Shown here piece by piece: positions 8,388-17,208 of a stretch of 64,000 nt of DNA. The translations under genes were made by a program, and so were the position numbers. Below the pieces are notes generated by a model. That model made no database searches, was not told the origin of the DNA, and saw only the letters and a list, made by a program, of their open reading frames with translations. Each line of letters begins with the position of its first letter. The stretch's first letter is position 1. The stretch comes from Firmicutes bacterium ADurb.Bin153 (GTDB taxonomy: Bacteria; Bacillota; DTU025; MWDF01), in the NCBI GenBank assembly GCA_002070415.1, contig MWDF01000001.1, positions 62,001-126,000 on the forward strand. The letters run 5' to 3'.

Positions 8388-9131
8388 ATGGGAAAAGGCC
8401 GTCTTGTAATAGTCGCCACTCCGATCGGCAACATGGGGGACATAACCGCAAGGGCCCTGGAGGCCCTCGGCTCGTGCGACATCGTAGCAAGCGAGGACAC
8501 CAGGAAGACCGGCATATTCTTAAAGAGGCTAGGCATATCCAGGCCCCAGATGTCGTTCCATTCCTTCAACGAGGAGGCGGCCGGACAGCGCATAGCGTCG
8601 GAGGTCGAATCCGGCAAGACGGTCGCACTCGTGTCGGACGCGGGGACCCCGGGCATCTCGGATCCGGGCTTCAGCATCGTCAGGAGCCTTGCGGAGAAGG
8701 GCCTTGAAGTCACCATGGCGCCGGGACCGACGGCATTCGTCATGGCGCTTGTGCTGTCCGGCCTGCCCTGTACAAGTTTCACGTTCAGGGGCTTCCCTCC
8801 CCGCTCTTCCTCCAAGAGGAGGCGCTTCTTCGAACAGGACAGGGAATCCCCCCACACCCTCGTCTATTACGAAAGCCCGCACAGGCTCGTAGAATCCCTC
8901 TCACAGCTGATGGAGGTCATGGGAGACAGACAGGCGGCGCTTTGCAACGACCTCACGAAGATGTACGAGAAGGTCCTTCGCGGCCCGATCTCGCGTCTTT
9001 TGGAGGAGCTTGCAGGTGAAAACGCATGTCTGGGCGAATATGTAATTGTTATGGAAGGAATAGGTAAATCGGAGGAGAGGAAGCCCAAGGGTAACAAGTT
9101 CAAGCCGGAAGGTGATGATCATGGGAAATAG
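8388..9131 (+). CDS. rsmI: 16S rRNA (cytidine-1402-2'-O)-methyltransferase RsmI
   Basis: A 247-residue tetrapyrrole-methylase-fold enzyme that methylates the ribose of C1402 in the 30S decoding centre. It shows the family opening LVIVATPIGNMGDIT, then SEDTRKTGIFLKRLGI, VALVSDAGTPGISDPGF, APGPTAFVMALVLSGL, FTFRGFPPR and YYESPHRLVESL, and ends in a short basic tail. ATG 8388 lies 5 bases after the methyltransferase stop, with AGGAAGTGATC as SD. The end overlaps the next gene by 11 bases. Its placement directly behind an ArmA/RmtB-like enzyme joins two modifiers of nucleotides 1402 and 1405. Confidence 0.96.
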   Translation: MGKGRLVIVATPIGNMGDITARALEALGSCDIVASEDTRKTGIFLKRLGISRPQMSFHSFNEEAAGQRIASEVESGKTVALVSDAGTPGISDPGFSIVRSLAEKGLEVTMAPGPTAFVMALVLSGLPCTSFTFRGFPPRSSSKRRRFFEQDRESPHTLVYYESPHRLVESLSQLMEVMGDRQAALCNDLTKMYEKVLRGPISRLLEELAGENACLGEYVIVMEGIGKSEERKPKGNKFKPEGDDHGK

Positions 9132-10284
9132 CTCGCGGGCTAGCAAAGGCGCGGCAAGGTGGCTCGTCCTTCTCATTATCGTCCTGGCTGCCGTTGCCGC
9201 GGTATTCGCGTTCAACCTGGACGAACTGGCGACGTACCATTACTTCAGGCTTCTTTACACCGTTTCGGACAACCCATCTGATTCCGATTTCTCGGCGTAC
9301 TACTCAAGGAGCAGGGGGAAGATCAGCGTAAGCATGGACGTAAGGGCCTTTGCTCTGTATGCCTTCATGGAAGGCGTGGCCGGCTACAAGGACGAGCTGG
9401 GCAGGACGAAGAGCTCCGAGAGGCTGCAGCTGGAAAGCGACCTGGCTTCGAGGATATCGAGCATATCACCCGGAAGGGTCCAGAGCTGGAAGAAGTATTA
9501 CGAGGACCATCCGTTCGGCATTTATCCATACCTTCATTATGTCCTGGCGCTCGGCGCGCCGCCCGAATTCAAGTACATAGTGCCCAAGGCCGACATCAAG
9601 GACGGGGACTTCTTCCTGCTGGGCGGGTTCAGGGAGGTCCTGAAGGACTTCTTCGAGGCGGCCGACATCCAGGGCCTCTACGAATGGCACAGGAGCGCCG
9701 GCATATTCAAGGCGGCCGACGCGTACGACCTAGCAAAAGTGGCGGAACAGCAGGCTATGGCAAACAGGTACATGAAGATCGATTCGACCAAGACCTCCGA
9801 GATCACGCTCAAGATAATCCCGATGCCCTACGAATCCCACTACAAGGGCTATTCGGTGACCTACGGCAACACCTCCTACCTCGTAGAGGGGCCGGGCTCA
9901 GGCGACGGCAGCCTCAACTGGCACGAATACCTGCACATCTTCGTAAGCCAGACCGTCAGCAACACGATATGGGCATACCAGTCGAAGTTCAAGCAGGTCT
10001 TCGAGGACAACAGGACCAAGCCGTACATCGCAGGGAGCTACGGCAAGCTGGATACGTACGTGGCCGAGAACATAGTGAGGGTAATGGACCACAGGATCCA
10101 GGCCGCGAACGCGCCCACCTGGGCGAAGGACGCCCTGGCCAGGCAGATACAGCAGACCGAGAAGGACGAGATCACGAACGGCTTCGCCCTCATCCCCTAT
10201 TTCAACGAAAAGGTGAAGGAGTTCGAAGCCGAGGGCACGGTGGACGTCACCACCTTCATAAAAAGGGCCCTGTCATCGTACTGA
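9121..10284 (+). CDS. Membrane-anchored DUF4932-like protein with HExxH motif
   Basis: A 387-residue protein with one N-terminal membrane segment (about 13-32, LVLLIIVLAAVAAVFAF) and an extracytoplasmic domain. In the middle it carries NWHEYLHIFVSQ (near residue 270), an HExxH zinc-metallopeptidase motif in the context seen in DUF4932 proteins. Downstream VAENIVRVMDHRI may supply a third ligand (Glu), but this is inferred. It has no known substrate. ATG 9121 is chosen for the GGAAGGTGAT SD just upstream; GTG 9112 and ATG 9115 are alternatives. It overlaps the rsmI end by 11 bases, and a terminator closes the operon. A functional link to the upstream RNA-modification genes is not obvious. Confidence 0.75.
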   Translation: MGNSSRASKGAARWLVLLIIVLAAVAAVFAFNLDELATYHYFRLLYTVSDNPSDSDFSAYYSRSRGKISVSMDVRAFALYAFMEGVAGYKDELGRTKSSERLQLESDLASRISSISPGRVQSWKKYYEDHPFGIYPYLHYVLALGAPPEFKYIVPKADIKDGDFFLLGGFREVLKDFFEAADIQGLYEWHRSAGIFKAADAYDLAKVAEQQAMANRYMKIDSTKTSEITLKIIPMPYESHYKGYSVTYGNTSYLVEGPGSGDGSLNWHEYLHIFVSQTVSNTIWAYQSKFKQVFEDNRTKPYIAGSYGKLDTYVAENIVRVMDHRIQAANAPTWAKDALARQIQQTEKDEITNGFALIPYFNEKVKEFEAEGTVDVTTFIKRALSSY

Positions 10285-10314
10285 CGGCAAGGCCAACGTG
10301 TTTTAGGATCTTGC

Positions 10315-10345
10315 GAGGAGGGCAGCAGGCGCCCTCCTCATTCAT
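10315..10345. terminator. Bidirectional terminator between the DUF4932 gene and the MacB-type permease gene
   Basis: A 9-bp perfect stem GAGGAGGGC / GCCCTCCTC (10315-10323 and 10331-10339) with a 7-base loop, followed by ATTCAT. It overlaps the stop codon of the minus-strand permease gene, so it serves convergent transcripts. Confidence 0.6.
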
Positions 10346-11546
10346 ACCTGAGGGCGTCCACCGGCTGCAGGGAGGCCGCCTTGTTGGCAGGGTAGACCCC
10401 GAAGAACAGCCCGATTCCCGTCGAGAACGAAAGCGCCAGCGCGATGGAATACCACGGGACCAGGCTGGGCCATCCGGCCAGCCTGCTTGCTATCGCCGCG
10501 ATGGACCAGCCCAGCGCCATCCCCACGGCGCCGCCTGCGCAGCTTATCATCACGGCCTCGATTAGAAACTGCGCCAGTATGTCCTGCCTCGTCGCCCCGA
10601 GGGCCTTCCTTATCCCGATCTCCTTTATCCTTTCCGTTACCGACACCAGCATTATGTTCATGATCCCTATGCCGCCCACGACCAGGGAGACCGCGGCTAT
10701 TCCGGCCAGCAGGTACGTCATCGTCCTTGTTATGGTATTGAGGGTGTCGAGCAGGTCCGCCTGGCTGGTCACGCCGAAGTTCTCCTCGTAGGCCATCTTC
10801 TCCGTCAGGACCTTCTCCGCCGCGGTCCTGACCGCTTCCATGTCCGCTGCCCTCGCCACCTTGAGGTATATCGCCGAGACATCCTGTGTGCCGGTGATGC
10901 GCCTTTGCGCCGTCGCGAGCGGGATGAGCACCTGGTAGATCTTTATTCCCGCCATCGCCCTCAGCAAGCTTGTGGCGCTTCCGGTGAAAGTGCCGATGAC
11001 CCTGTAGCTTGCGCCGTCCACCTTGACCTTTCTGCCTATCGGCATCTCGCCGGCGAAGAGCTCGTCCGCCAGGTCGGAGCCAAGAAGGCACACCCTCGCC
11101 CCCTCGGCCATCTCGGCATCCGTAAACCGCCTTCCGGAAGTAAGCTCCAGGTTCCTCACGGACATGTAATCCGCCGTGCCACCCAGGATGTTCGCCGTGA
11201 TGCTCGCCTTGCCGTACTTTACCCTGGCGCCCGCCCTGCTAAGCTCCGCGGCCGCGCCCTCGAGGCCTTGCAGCTTTCCTTCGAGCGTCTCTAGCACAGA
11301 GTTATCCAGCACCGAGCTCTGCCTGGAATAGGGCACCGGCTTGGCCGAACCTCCGGTTACGTAGATCATGTTCGAACCCAGGCTTTCGATGTTGCTAATC
11401 ACCTGGGCCCTCGCCCCTTCGCCTATCGCTATTATCACGATGACGGCAGCGACTCCGATGACAACTCCGAGGCTCGTCAGGAAGGCCCTCAGCGGATTGG
11501 TCCTTATGCCTTCGGCAGCGAGCCTCAAGGCCTCCCTAATCCTCAT
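10338..11546 (-). CDS. MacB-type ABC transporter permease
   Basis: A 402-residue FtsX/MacB permease. It has an N-terminal membrane helix in the family context PLRAFLTSLGVVIGVAAVIVIIAIGEGA, a large extracytoplasmic domain (about residues 45-270) and three C-terminal helices including VSLVVGGIGIMNIMLVSVTER. The coupling-helix sequence EIGIRKALGATR is intact. It partners the ATPase encoded just upstream, which it overlaps by 11 bases, and the adaptor before that. MacAB-like systems export peptides, lipids or toxins by mechanotransmission; the substrate here is unknown. ATG 11546 follows AAAGGGGG. Confidence 0.93.
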   Translation of the reverse strand: MRIREALRLAAEGIRTNPLRAFLTSLGVVIGVAAVIVIIAIGEGARAQVISNIESLGSNMIYVTGGSAKPVPYSRQSSVLDNSVLETLEGKLQGLEGAAAELSRAGARVKYGKASITANILGGTADYMSVRNLELTSGRRFTDAEMAEGARVCLLGSDLADELFAGEMPIGRKVKVDGASYRVIGTFTGSATSLLRAMAGIKIYQVLIPLATAQRRITGTQDVSAIYLKVARAADMEAVRTAAEKVLTEKMAYEENFGVTSQADLLDTLNTITRTMTYLLAGIAAVSLVVGGIGIMNIMLVSVTERIKEIGIRKALGATRQDILAQFLIEAVMISCAGGAVGMALGWSIAAIASRLAGWPSLVPWYSIALALSFSTGIGLFFGVYPANKAASLQPVDALRYE

Positions 11547-12240
11547 CGCACTGCCCCCTTTCGGGCTTCACCGCATCCCCCACGAGCAGGCCGTCCCTGA
11601 ACCTGAGGCACCTGTTCGCGTACGCCGCGATGTCCTTCTCGTGCGTCACGAGCACCACGGTCCTGCCCTGCTCGTTCAGCCTGGCGAGCGCCTTCATGAT
11701 GTCCTCGCTGTTCTTCGAATCCAAGTTGCCCGTAGGCTCGTCCGCCAGTATCATCTTCGGATGCAGCACCAGCGCCCTTGCTATCGCCACCCTCTGCTGC
11801 TCGCCTCCCGACATCTGCTTAGGCTTGTTGTGCAGCTTGTCCGAAAGGCCGAGCGCGGACAGGGCCTCCTTGGCCCTCTCCCTCCTCGAGGACGACGGCA
11901 CCATGCCGTATGACATGGGCAACATGACGTTTTCAAGCGCGGTGAGCCTGGGAAGCAGGTTGAACGCCTGGAACACGAACCCTATGTCCTTGTTGCGGGT
12001 GTGGGCGAGCTCACCGTCCCCCATGGACGAGACCAGCCTGCCTGCGAGCCTGTACTCCCCGGACGTGGGCCTGTCGAGGCAGCCGAGAATGTTCATGAGC
12101 GTGGACTTGCCCGAGCCGGACGGTCCCATCACGGCCACGAACTCCCCTTCAGATATGTCGAAGCTCACTCCCGCGAGGGCTTTCACCGAGCCTGCGCCCA
12201 TCGGGTATTCCTTGACCACGTCCCTTACGCTGATAAGCAA
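11536..12240 (-). CDS. MacB/LolD-type ABC transporter ATP-binding protein
   Basis: A 234-residue ATPase with Walker A GPSGSGKST, Q-loop FVFQAFNLLPRLTA, signature MSGGEQQR, Walker B MILADEPTGNLD and switch His in VLVTHE. The NLL/TALENV context is typical of the MacB/LolD/FtsE type. It starts with TTG at 12240, supported by GGGAGGTGA at ideal spacing, 4 bases after the adaptor stop. It forms one transcription unit with the permease and adaptor. The ATPase and permease are separate proteins, as usual in Gram-positives and related groups, unlike the fused E. coli MacB. Confidence 0.95.
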   Translation of the reverse strand: MLISVRDVVKEYPMGAGSVKALAGVSFDISEGEFVAVMGPSGSGKSTLMNILGCLDRPTSGEYRLAGRLVSSMGDGELAHTRNKDIGFVFQAFNLLPRLTALENVMLPMSYGMVPSSSRRERAKEALSALGLSDKLHNKPKQMSGGEQQRVAIARALVLHPKMILADEPTGNLDSKNSEDIMKALARLNEQGRTVVLVTHEKDIAAYANRCLRFRDGLLVGDAVKPERGQCDED

Positions 12241-12244
12241 CGGC

Positions 12245-13342
12245 TCACCTCCCGCCCGTCATGCGGACGCGGAAGTTGAACAGCCCGCCGGGCGTAGATG
12301 CCGAGCTGTCCTCGGGCGTGGTGTCCAAGTATACGGACTCCCCCTCGGCCAGGCCCTCCAGCACCTCCACCCCTTCGTCGCCCTCCCCGCCCAGCTTGAC
12401 CTTCCTTGCGACGGGCAGCCCGTCCTCGCCTTTCACCAGCACCTCATACGAGCCGTCCTTCTCGTAGGCGATCCCGTACGGTATGACGAGGACGCCCTCC
12501 TTCTTCGAAAGGCTTATCCTCGCGTCGGCGCTCATGCCCGGCTTGAAAGAGGCGTGGGTTCCGTCTATCGCTATCTTCACCTCGTACGTCACGAGCTCGC
12601 CGGACCGGACCGGCACGAGCGTCATGCCCGCCACCTTGCCGCCTGCCGTCTCGCCAGCCGCAGCCACGTCCACGCTTGCCTGCATGTCCAGCTTGATTGA
12701 GTTCACGTCGTACTCGGATACGTATACGTCCACGTACCATGAATCCAAGCTGAGAAGCTCTATCAGCGGGTTCTGGGCCGTGGTCTGGGCGATGTTTTGC
12801 CCTGCGAGGCCCTCCACCCTGGCTAGCACGCCGTCGAAGGGAGCCTTGTAGGTGAGCCTTCCTTGAGCGTCGACTAGCTGTGCGTAGGAGCTTTCCAGCT
12901 CCGCTTCGCTCCTCGTCGCCGACTGCGCAAGCCCCAAGGACGCGAGCATCGAAAGGTCCATCGACCCTGCGGCGGCCCTTACCGCGGCCGCCTTGGCGGA
13001 TTCGATGTCCGTCGCCGTCTGCCGTATCTCCTCCTTGAGCCCCGAGCTTTCATACCTCGCCACCAGCTGCCCCTTCTTCACGGTCTCGCCGGGCCTTGCC
13101 TTGACCTCCTTTACGCTTACCGAGTACTGCGTGTAAAGAAGGTCCCTCCTGCCCGCCTCTATCTGGCCGGACGCCTCGACGGAGCTGGTCAGCGCCGATA
13201 CGGCGGCCTTGTACTCGACCAGCCCCTCGAAAGGGTCCCTAAGCGCCGCAATGCGCCTCCTCCTTATATATCCGAAGCCTATCACAAGGACCAGCACCAC
13301 GACCGCCGCTACCGCCACTTTCGCCCATTTGCCCCTAAACAA
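12245..13342 (-). CDS. HlyD/MacA-type efflux adaptor (membrane fusion protein)
   Basis: A 365-residue adaptor with one N-terminal membrane helix (VAVAAVVVLVLVIGFGYI) and then the lipoyl/barrel-sandwich halves. The first half is VEASGQIEAGRRDLLYTQYSVSV with VKARPGETVKKGQLVARYES. A short helical hairpin rich in Ala follows, and the second half is YKAPFDGVLARVEGLAGQNI. A beta-barrel and a membrane-proximal domain complete the fold. It would link the MacB-type pump to its substrate or cell envelope. The start is a TTG at 13342 preceded by GGGAGGTC; a longer frame to 13420 lacks an SD and would bury the membrane helix. First gene of the three-gene exporter operon. Confidence 0.9.
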   Translation of the reverse strand: MFRGKWAKVAVAAVVVLVLVIGFGYIRRRRIAALRDPFEGLVEYKAAVSALTSSVEASGQIEAGRRDLLYTQYSVSVKEVKARPGETVKKGQLVARYESSGLKEEIRQTATDIESAKAAAVRAAAGSMDLSMLASLGLAQSATRSEAELESSYAQLVDAQGRLTYKAPFDGVLARVEGLAGQNIAQTTAQNPLIELLSLDSWYVDVYVSEYDVNSIKLDMQASVDVAAAGETAGGKVAGMTLVPVRSGELVTYEVKIAIDGTHASFKPGMSADARISLSKKEGVLVIPYGIAYEKDGSYEVLVKGEDGLPVARKVKLGGEGDEGVEVLEGLAEGESVYLDTTPEDSSASTPGGLFNFRVRMTGGR

Positions 13343-13554
13343 CAGAAGACCTCCCGTCCTTTGCGATCCTATCCGGCATTCTCGCATACCCGATGCGCCG
13401 TCCGGTACTCTACACAACATTGTATGATAATCTAAGGATAATGGTATCGACCCATCGGATTAACGAATCCTCAGTCACTTTCATCATGAAGGAACCATAC
13501 CTTGGCCCGTTGCGTCCAAACCATTGGAGAAATACGCTCGAAAGGCTGATGCAG

Positions 13555-14079
13555 ATGAAGAAGGCCCGAATAATATGTATCCTGGCGTCGGCGATGCTGG
13601 CCGTCCTCGCGCTGACCGTGGTGGGCGCCGACGATGCCGTACCGTCCGGACCCTATCTCAACGGTGGGCAGAAGGCCATCGTGGGAAGCTGGGAGATCCA
13701 GGTCACGAGCGGCGTGAAGTGGACCAAGGAGATCAAGGGGGACAAGCCTAAATCCGGCGGGACCCAGCAACAGGTGTCGTCTACGGGCGGCATGGTGTTC
13801 GCCCTTGTGCCGGTATCGGTGAAGAACGTCGGGGACAGGACGTCCAGCCTGCTGGTCGCGGTCTGGAACCTGTACGACGTGTACGGGAAATCCTACCTGA
13901 TGCTCACATTCGGCGCAGGGGTATTGCCGTCTTCCGATTACGTGAGCCTGACCGACGTCAAGCCCGGGGAGACCAGGAAGGGCTACCTTCCTTTCGAGAT
14001 CCCCGAAGGGCTGGACAGGAAGGACAAGTACATACAAGTGATCGTCCCCCTGGTCGGCAGCGCCACCTGGAAGCTGTAG
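13555..14079 (+). CDS. Secreted DUF4352-like protein
   Basis: A 174-residue protein with a signal peptide (MKKARIICILASAMLAVLALT). The mature domain has the pattern of DUF4352/telokin-like beta-sandwiches: VGSWEIQVTSGVKW, then FALVPVSVKNVGDRTSSL, an aromatic WNLYDVYGKSY and a late KPGETRKGYLPFEIPEG. These domains are common in exported Gram-positive proteins and lipoproteins of unknown function. ATG 13555 has AAAGG nine bases upstream; ATG 13549 is an alternative. The gene is divergent from the MacAB-type operon, so it may be linked to it, but nothing in the sequence proves this. Followed by a terminator shared with pfpI. Confidence 0.7.
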   Translation: MKKARIICILASAMLAVLALTVVGADDAVPSGPYLNGGQKAIVGSWEIQVTSGVKWTKEIKGDKPKSGGTQQQVSSTGGMVFALVPVSVKNVGDRTSSLLVAVWNLYDVYGKSYLMLTFGAGVLPSSDYVSLTDVKPGETRKGYLPFEIPEGLDRKDKYIQVIVPLVGSATWKL

Positions 14080-14106
14080 GGGCCCGTCCCCGCCATGAAA
14101 GGCAAA

Positions 14107-14143
14107 GGCCGTCCCCAGCCCTTCAAGCGGACCGGGGACGGCC
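14107..14143. terminator. Terminator hairpin between the DUF4352-like gene and pfpI
   Basis: A perfect 10-bp stem GGCCGTCCCC / GGGGACGGCC (14107-14116 and 14134-14143) with a 17-base loop between convergent genes. On the minus strand it is followed by TTTGCCTTTC; on the plus strand no T-run follows. Confidence 0.55.
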
Positions 14144-14157
14144 GTCGATTCCGAGTA

Positions 14158-14673
14158 CTACTTCCCGGCGAGCGAAAGCAGCGCCTTCATGAACGCCGGC
14201 AGATCGTCCGGCTTCCTTGAAGTCACGAGGTTTCCGTCCGTCACGACTTCCAGATCCTGCCACAGTCCGCCCGCGTTCACCAGGTCGTCTTTTATCGCGG
14301 CGTAGGATGTGACATTCCTGCCCCTTACGACGCCGGCCGACACCAGCACCCAGGGTCCGTGGCATATCGCGCCCACCGCCTTGCCGGCCTGGACCATGTC
14401 CCAGGTGAGGCGCCTCGCTTCCTTGTCCATCCTGATCTTGTCCGGGGCGAAGCCCCCCGGTATCACCAGTACGTCATAATCGGCCTGCCTCGCCTCCTGG
14501 TAGGACTTCCCAGCCAGGGCCGGGTAGCCGAACTTGCCGGTGTACGCCCTTCCCCGCTCCGGGCCCACGAGGTCCACCGCGAAGCCCGCCTCCAGCAGGC
14601 GGTAGTAGGGATACATCACCTCCAGGTCCTGGAAGAGGTTGTCCAAGAGTATCGCCGCCCTACCCGTTCCCAT
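14158..14673 (-). CDS. DJ-1/PfpI family protein (deglycase or peptidase-like)
   Basis: A 171-residue class-I-glutamine-amidotransferase-fold protein of the PfpI/YhbO type. Nucleophile elbow is GAICHGPWVLVSAG (Cys near residue 104) with the conserved acidic residue in QDLEVMYPYYRL and the segment YDVLVIPGGFAPDKIR. Family members act as protein/nucleotide deglycases or chaperones under stress; peptidase activity is disputed. The SD AAGGAGGTG is near perfect. It diverges from hspR and the heat-shock genes and has its own promoter, which fits a stress role (inference). Confidence 0.92.
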   Translation of the reverse strand: MGTGRAAILLDNLFQDLEVMYPYYRLLEAGFAVDLVGPERGRAYTGKFGYPALAGKSYQEARQADYDVLVIPGGFAPDKIRMDKEARRLTWDMVQAGKAVGAICHGPWVLVSAGVVRGRNVTSYAAIKDDLVNAGGLWQDLEVVTDGNLVTSRKPDDLPAFMKALLSLAGK

Positions 14674-14771
14674 CGGCCCACCTCCTTTCCAACGGTGATG
14701 AGGTGTTTTTCTCTGCCGCCCTCCCCTTCACCTTCTTGCGGCGGTGATGAAGATGGGCGACGAAGGCCGCC

Positions 14772-14800
14772 ATAATATGCCTCTCTGCTGCTCATTTTAA
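14772..14800 (-). promoter_or_regulatory. Sigma-70-type promoter for pfpI
   Basis: On the minus strand TTAAAA (14795-14800) and TATTAT (14772-14777) are separated by exactly 17 bases. The leader to the pfpI ATG would be about 90 bases. Confidence 0.55.
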
Positions 14801-14828
14801 CTTTCTTCTAATGGCATTATGAAAACTA

Positions 14829-14857
14829 TTGATATTTCATAGCCGATATCTTAGAAT
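14829..14857 (+). promoter_or_regulatory. Sigma-70-type promoter of the hspR-dnaK cluster, with inverted repeat
   Basis: TTGATA (14829-14834), a 17-base spacer, and TAGAAT (14852-14857) form a strong vegetative promoter about 30 bases upstream of hspR. The spacer holds an inverted repeat GATAT-N10-ATATC (14831-14850) lying between the -35 and -10 boxes, a position where a repressor such as HspR would block polymerase. It does not match the classical HAIR consensus CTTGAGT-N7-ACTCAAG, which I could not find nearby. Confidence 0.6.
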
Positions 14858-14894
14858 AGTCCCGTGAAACATATGCGGGAAAGGGGTGATGCCG

Positions 14895-15188
14895 ATGGCC
14901 AGGTTCCACGGTCCGGACGAGCCGGTCTATACGATACAAGTGGCGGCGAGGCTTACGTCCGTATCGGCTCCCATGCTCAGATACCTCGAGCGTATGGGAC
15001 TGGTGCAGCCGACGAGGACCGAGGGCAACATAAGGCTCTATTCGGAGAACGACCTGGAGCTGATACTGCGCATCGCCTACCTCATAAGGGAAGCGAAGGT
15101 GAACGCGGCCGGCGTCAAGGTGATACTGCAGATGGAAGTCGGCCGTGCGATCGTAATAGGAGACGACGGCAAGGACGAAGAGGAATGA
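14895..15188 (+). CDS. hspR: HspR-type MerR-family heat-shock repressor
   Basis: A 97-residue MerR-like regulator: [30 protein letters not shown] is the winged helix with the HspR hallmark (SAPMLRYLE...), followed by [32 protein letters not shown]. HspR binds DnaK and represses dnaK/clpB operons; when DnaK is occupied by unfolded proteins repression is relieved. Its placement as first gene before dnaK suggests autorepression of the whole cluster. AAAGGGGTGAT (14880-14890) is an almost full SD and points to the ATG at 14895; GTG 14886 and ATG 14889 overlap the SD. Confidence 0.9.
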   Translation: MARFHGPDEPVYTIQVAARLTSVSAPMLRYLERMGLVQPTRTEGNIRLYSENDLELILRIAYLIREAKVNAAGVKVILQMEVGRAIVIGDDGKDEEE

Positions 15189-15261
15189 TCCGGCGCGCGA
15201 CGTTCTTTATCGCAAAGGCGTTACCAAGATATTGCTAAAGGATGCAAAGGAGAGGGCATTT

Positions 15262-17190
15262 ATGAGCAGAGTAGTAGGAATCGACCTGGGGACGACAAAC
15301 TCGGTTATAGCCGTAATGGAAGGCGGCACCCCCCAGGTGATAGTGAACACCGAAGGCACGCGCACGACACCGTCCGTGGTGGCCTTCACCAAGAACAACG
15401 ACAGGCTGGTCGGCCAGCTGGCAAGGCGCCAGGCCATACTGAACCCCGAGAATACGATCTCGTCGATCAAGAGGTTCATGGGCAGGCGCTACGACGAGGT
15501 GTCGAGCGAGCGCCACAACATGGCGTACAGCGTCGTGGCCGGCGGCAACGGCGAGGCCAGGGTCGACATACCGATAACGGGCAAGACCTTCTCCCCCGAG
15601 GAAGTCTCCGCCATGGTGCTCGGCAAGCTTAAGGCCGACGCCGAGAAGTACCTGGGTGAGAAGATAACCAAGGCCGTGATAACGGTCCCCGCCTACTTCA
15701 ACGACTCGCAAAGGCAAGCCACCAAGGACGCGGGCAGGATCGCAGGCCTTGAGGTTCTCAGGATCATCAACGAGCCCACCGCGGCATCGCTCGCGTACGG
15801 GCTGGACAAGAAGCACAACGAGACGATACTCGTCTTCGACCTCGGCGGAGGCACGTTCGACGTGTCCGTGCTGGAAGTCGGCGACGGCGTCTTCGAGGTC
15901 AAGGCGACAAACGGCGACACGCACCTGGGAGGCGACGACTACGACAGGAGGATCGTCGACTACCTCGCTGACGAGTTCAAGAAGGAAAACGGCGTGGACC
16001 TGAGGGCCGACAGGCAGTCCCACCAGAGGCTAATCGAGGCCGCAGAGAAGGCCAAGATCGAACTCTCGCAGGTCTTCGAGGCTTCCATCAGCCTTCCGTT
16101 TGTGACCGCGACAGCGTCTGGCCCGCTGCACCTCGACATGAAGGTCACAAGGGCCCGTTTCGAGGAGATGACGAAAGACCTCACCGACCGCTGCGTGGGG
16201 CCCTTCAAGCAGGCCCTCTCGGACGCCAAGCTCACCCCCCAGGACCTCGACGAGGTCATACTCGTGGGCGGCTCCACCAGGATGCCCGTGATACAAGAGC
16301 TCGTCAAGAAGCTCACCGGCAAGGAGCCCCACCGCGGGGTGAACCCGGACGAAGTCGTAGCCGTAGGGGCCGCGATCCAGGCGGGCGTGCTTTCAGGCGA
16401 GGTCAAAGACGTCGTGCTGCTGGACGTAACCCCTCTGTCGCTGGGCATCGAGACGCTCGGCGGCGTGAACACGAGGCTCATAGAGCGCAACACGACCATT
16501 CCCACGAGGAAGAGCCAGGTGTTCTCCACCGCTGCCGACGGTCAGACGACCGTGGACATCAACGTCCTGCAAGGAGAGCGCGAGTTCTCCAAGGACAACA
16601 AGAGCCTCGGGCGCTTCCAGCTCACCGGCATACCCCCGGCGCCGAGGGGAGTGCCCCAGATCGAGGTCACTTTCGACATCGACGCCAACGGCATAGTGAA
16701 CGTCACGGCGAAGGACACTGGCACCGGCAAGGAGCAGAGCATAACCATAACGGCCAGCACCCAGCTTTCCAAGGACGAGGTCGAAAGGCTGGTCCAGGAT
16801 GCCAAGAGGAGCGAGGCGGAAGATCGCGCGAAGCGCGAGCAGGTCGAGCTGAAGAACCAGGCCGACCAGCTGGTCTACCAGGTGGAGAAGTCCTTGAAGG
16901 ACACCGAGGGCAAGCTTCCGGCCGACGAGAAGGCGAAGGTCGAAGCCGAGATAGCTAGCCTTAAGGAGGCCATAAAGAACGACGACTACGCCACCCTCAA
17001 GGCCAAGATGGACGCCCTGCAGCAGGCCTCCTACAAGGTATATGAGGAGATGTACAAGAAGTCCCAGCCCAAACCGGGCGAGGCCCAGGCTGGCGAACCG
17101 GGCGGCGATGGCGGCGAGGGCGAAGGCACGAAGAAGAACGGCAAGGCCGATGACGACGTCATCGACGCCGAATTCAAGACAGAGAACTGA
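15262..17190 (+). CDS. dnaK: Chaperone DnaK (Hsp70)
   Basis: A 642-residue Hsp70. The ATPase domain opens with [12 protein letters not shown] and shows [23 protein letters not shown] and VGGSTRMP. The substrate domain contains [11 protein letters not shown], the C-terminal lid is Ala/Lys/Glu rich, and the tail ends [12 protein letters not shown], close to the typical DnaK end. It refolds proteins with DnaJ and GrpE, both encoded downstream. ATG 15262 follows AAAGGAGAGG; an upstream in-frame TTG at 15232 lacks an SD. It follows hspR after 73 bases and is probably cotranscribed. Confidence 0.98.
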   Translation: MSRVVGIDLGTTNSVIAVMEGGTPQVIVNTEGTRTTPSVVAFTKNNDRLVGQLARRQAILNPENTISSIKRFMGRRYDEVSSERHNMAYSVVAGGNGEARVDIPITGKTFSPEEVSAMVLGKLKADAEKYLGEKITKAVITVPAYFNDSQRQATKDAGRIAGLEVLRIINEPTAASLAYGLDKKHNETILVFDLGGGTFDVSVLEVGDGVFEVKATNGDTHLGGDDYDRRIVDYLADEFKKENGVDLRADRQSHQRLIEAAEKAKIELSQVFEASISLPFVTATASGPLHLDMKVTRARFEEMTKDLTDRCVGPFKQALSDAKLTPQDLDEVILVGGSTRMPVIQELVKKLTGKEPHRGVNPDEVVAVGAAIQAGVLSGEVKDVVLLDVTPLSLGIETLGGVNTRLIERNTTIPTRKSQVFSTAADGQTTVDINVLQGEREFSKDNKSLGRFQLTGIPPAPRGVPQIEVTFDIDANGIVNVTAKDTGTGKEQSITITASTQLSKDEVERLVQDAKRSEAEDRAKREQVELKNQADQLVYQVEKSLKDTEGKLPADEKAKVEAEIASLKEAIKNDDYATLKAKMDALQQASYKVYEEMYKKSQPKPGEAQAGEPGGDGGEGEGTKKNGKADDDVIDAEFKTEN

Positions 17191-17208
17191 TCCTGGGCGG
17201 TGAATGAT

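Noticed and set aside
14674..14894. Classical HAIR operator near hspR
   Set aside because: No CTTGAGT-N7-ACTCAAG match seen on either strand; a different inverted repeat is reported instead with lower certainty.
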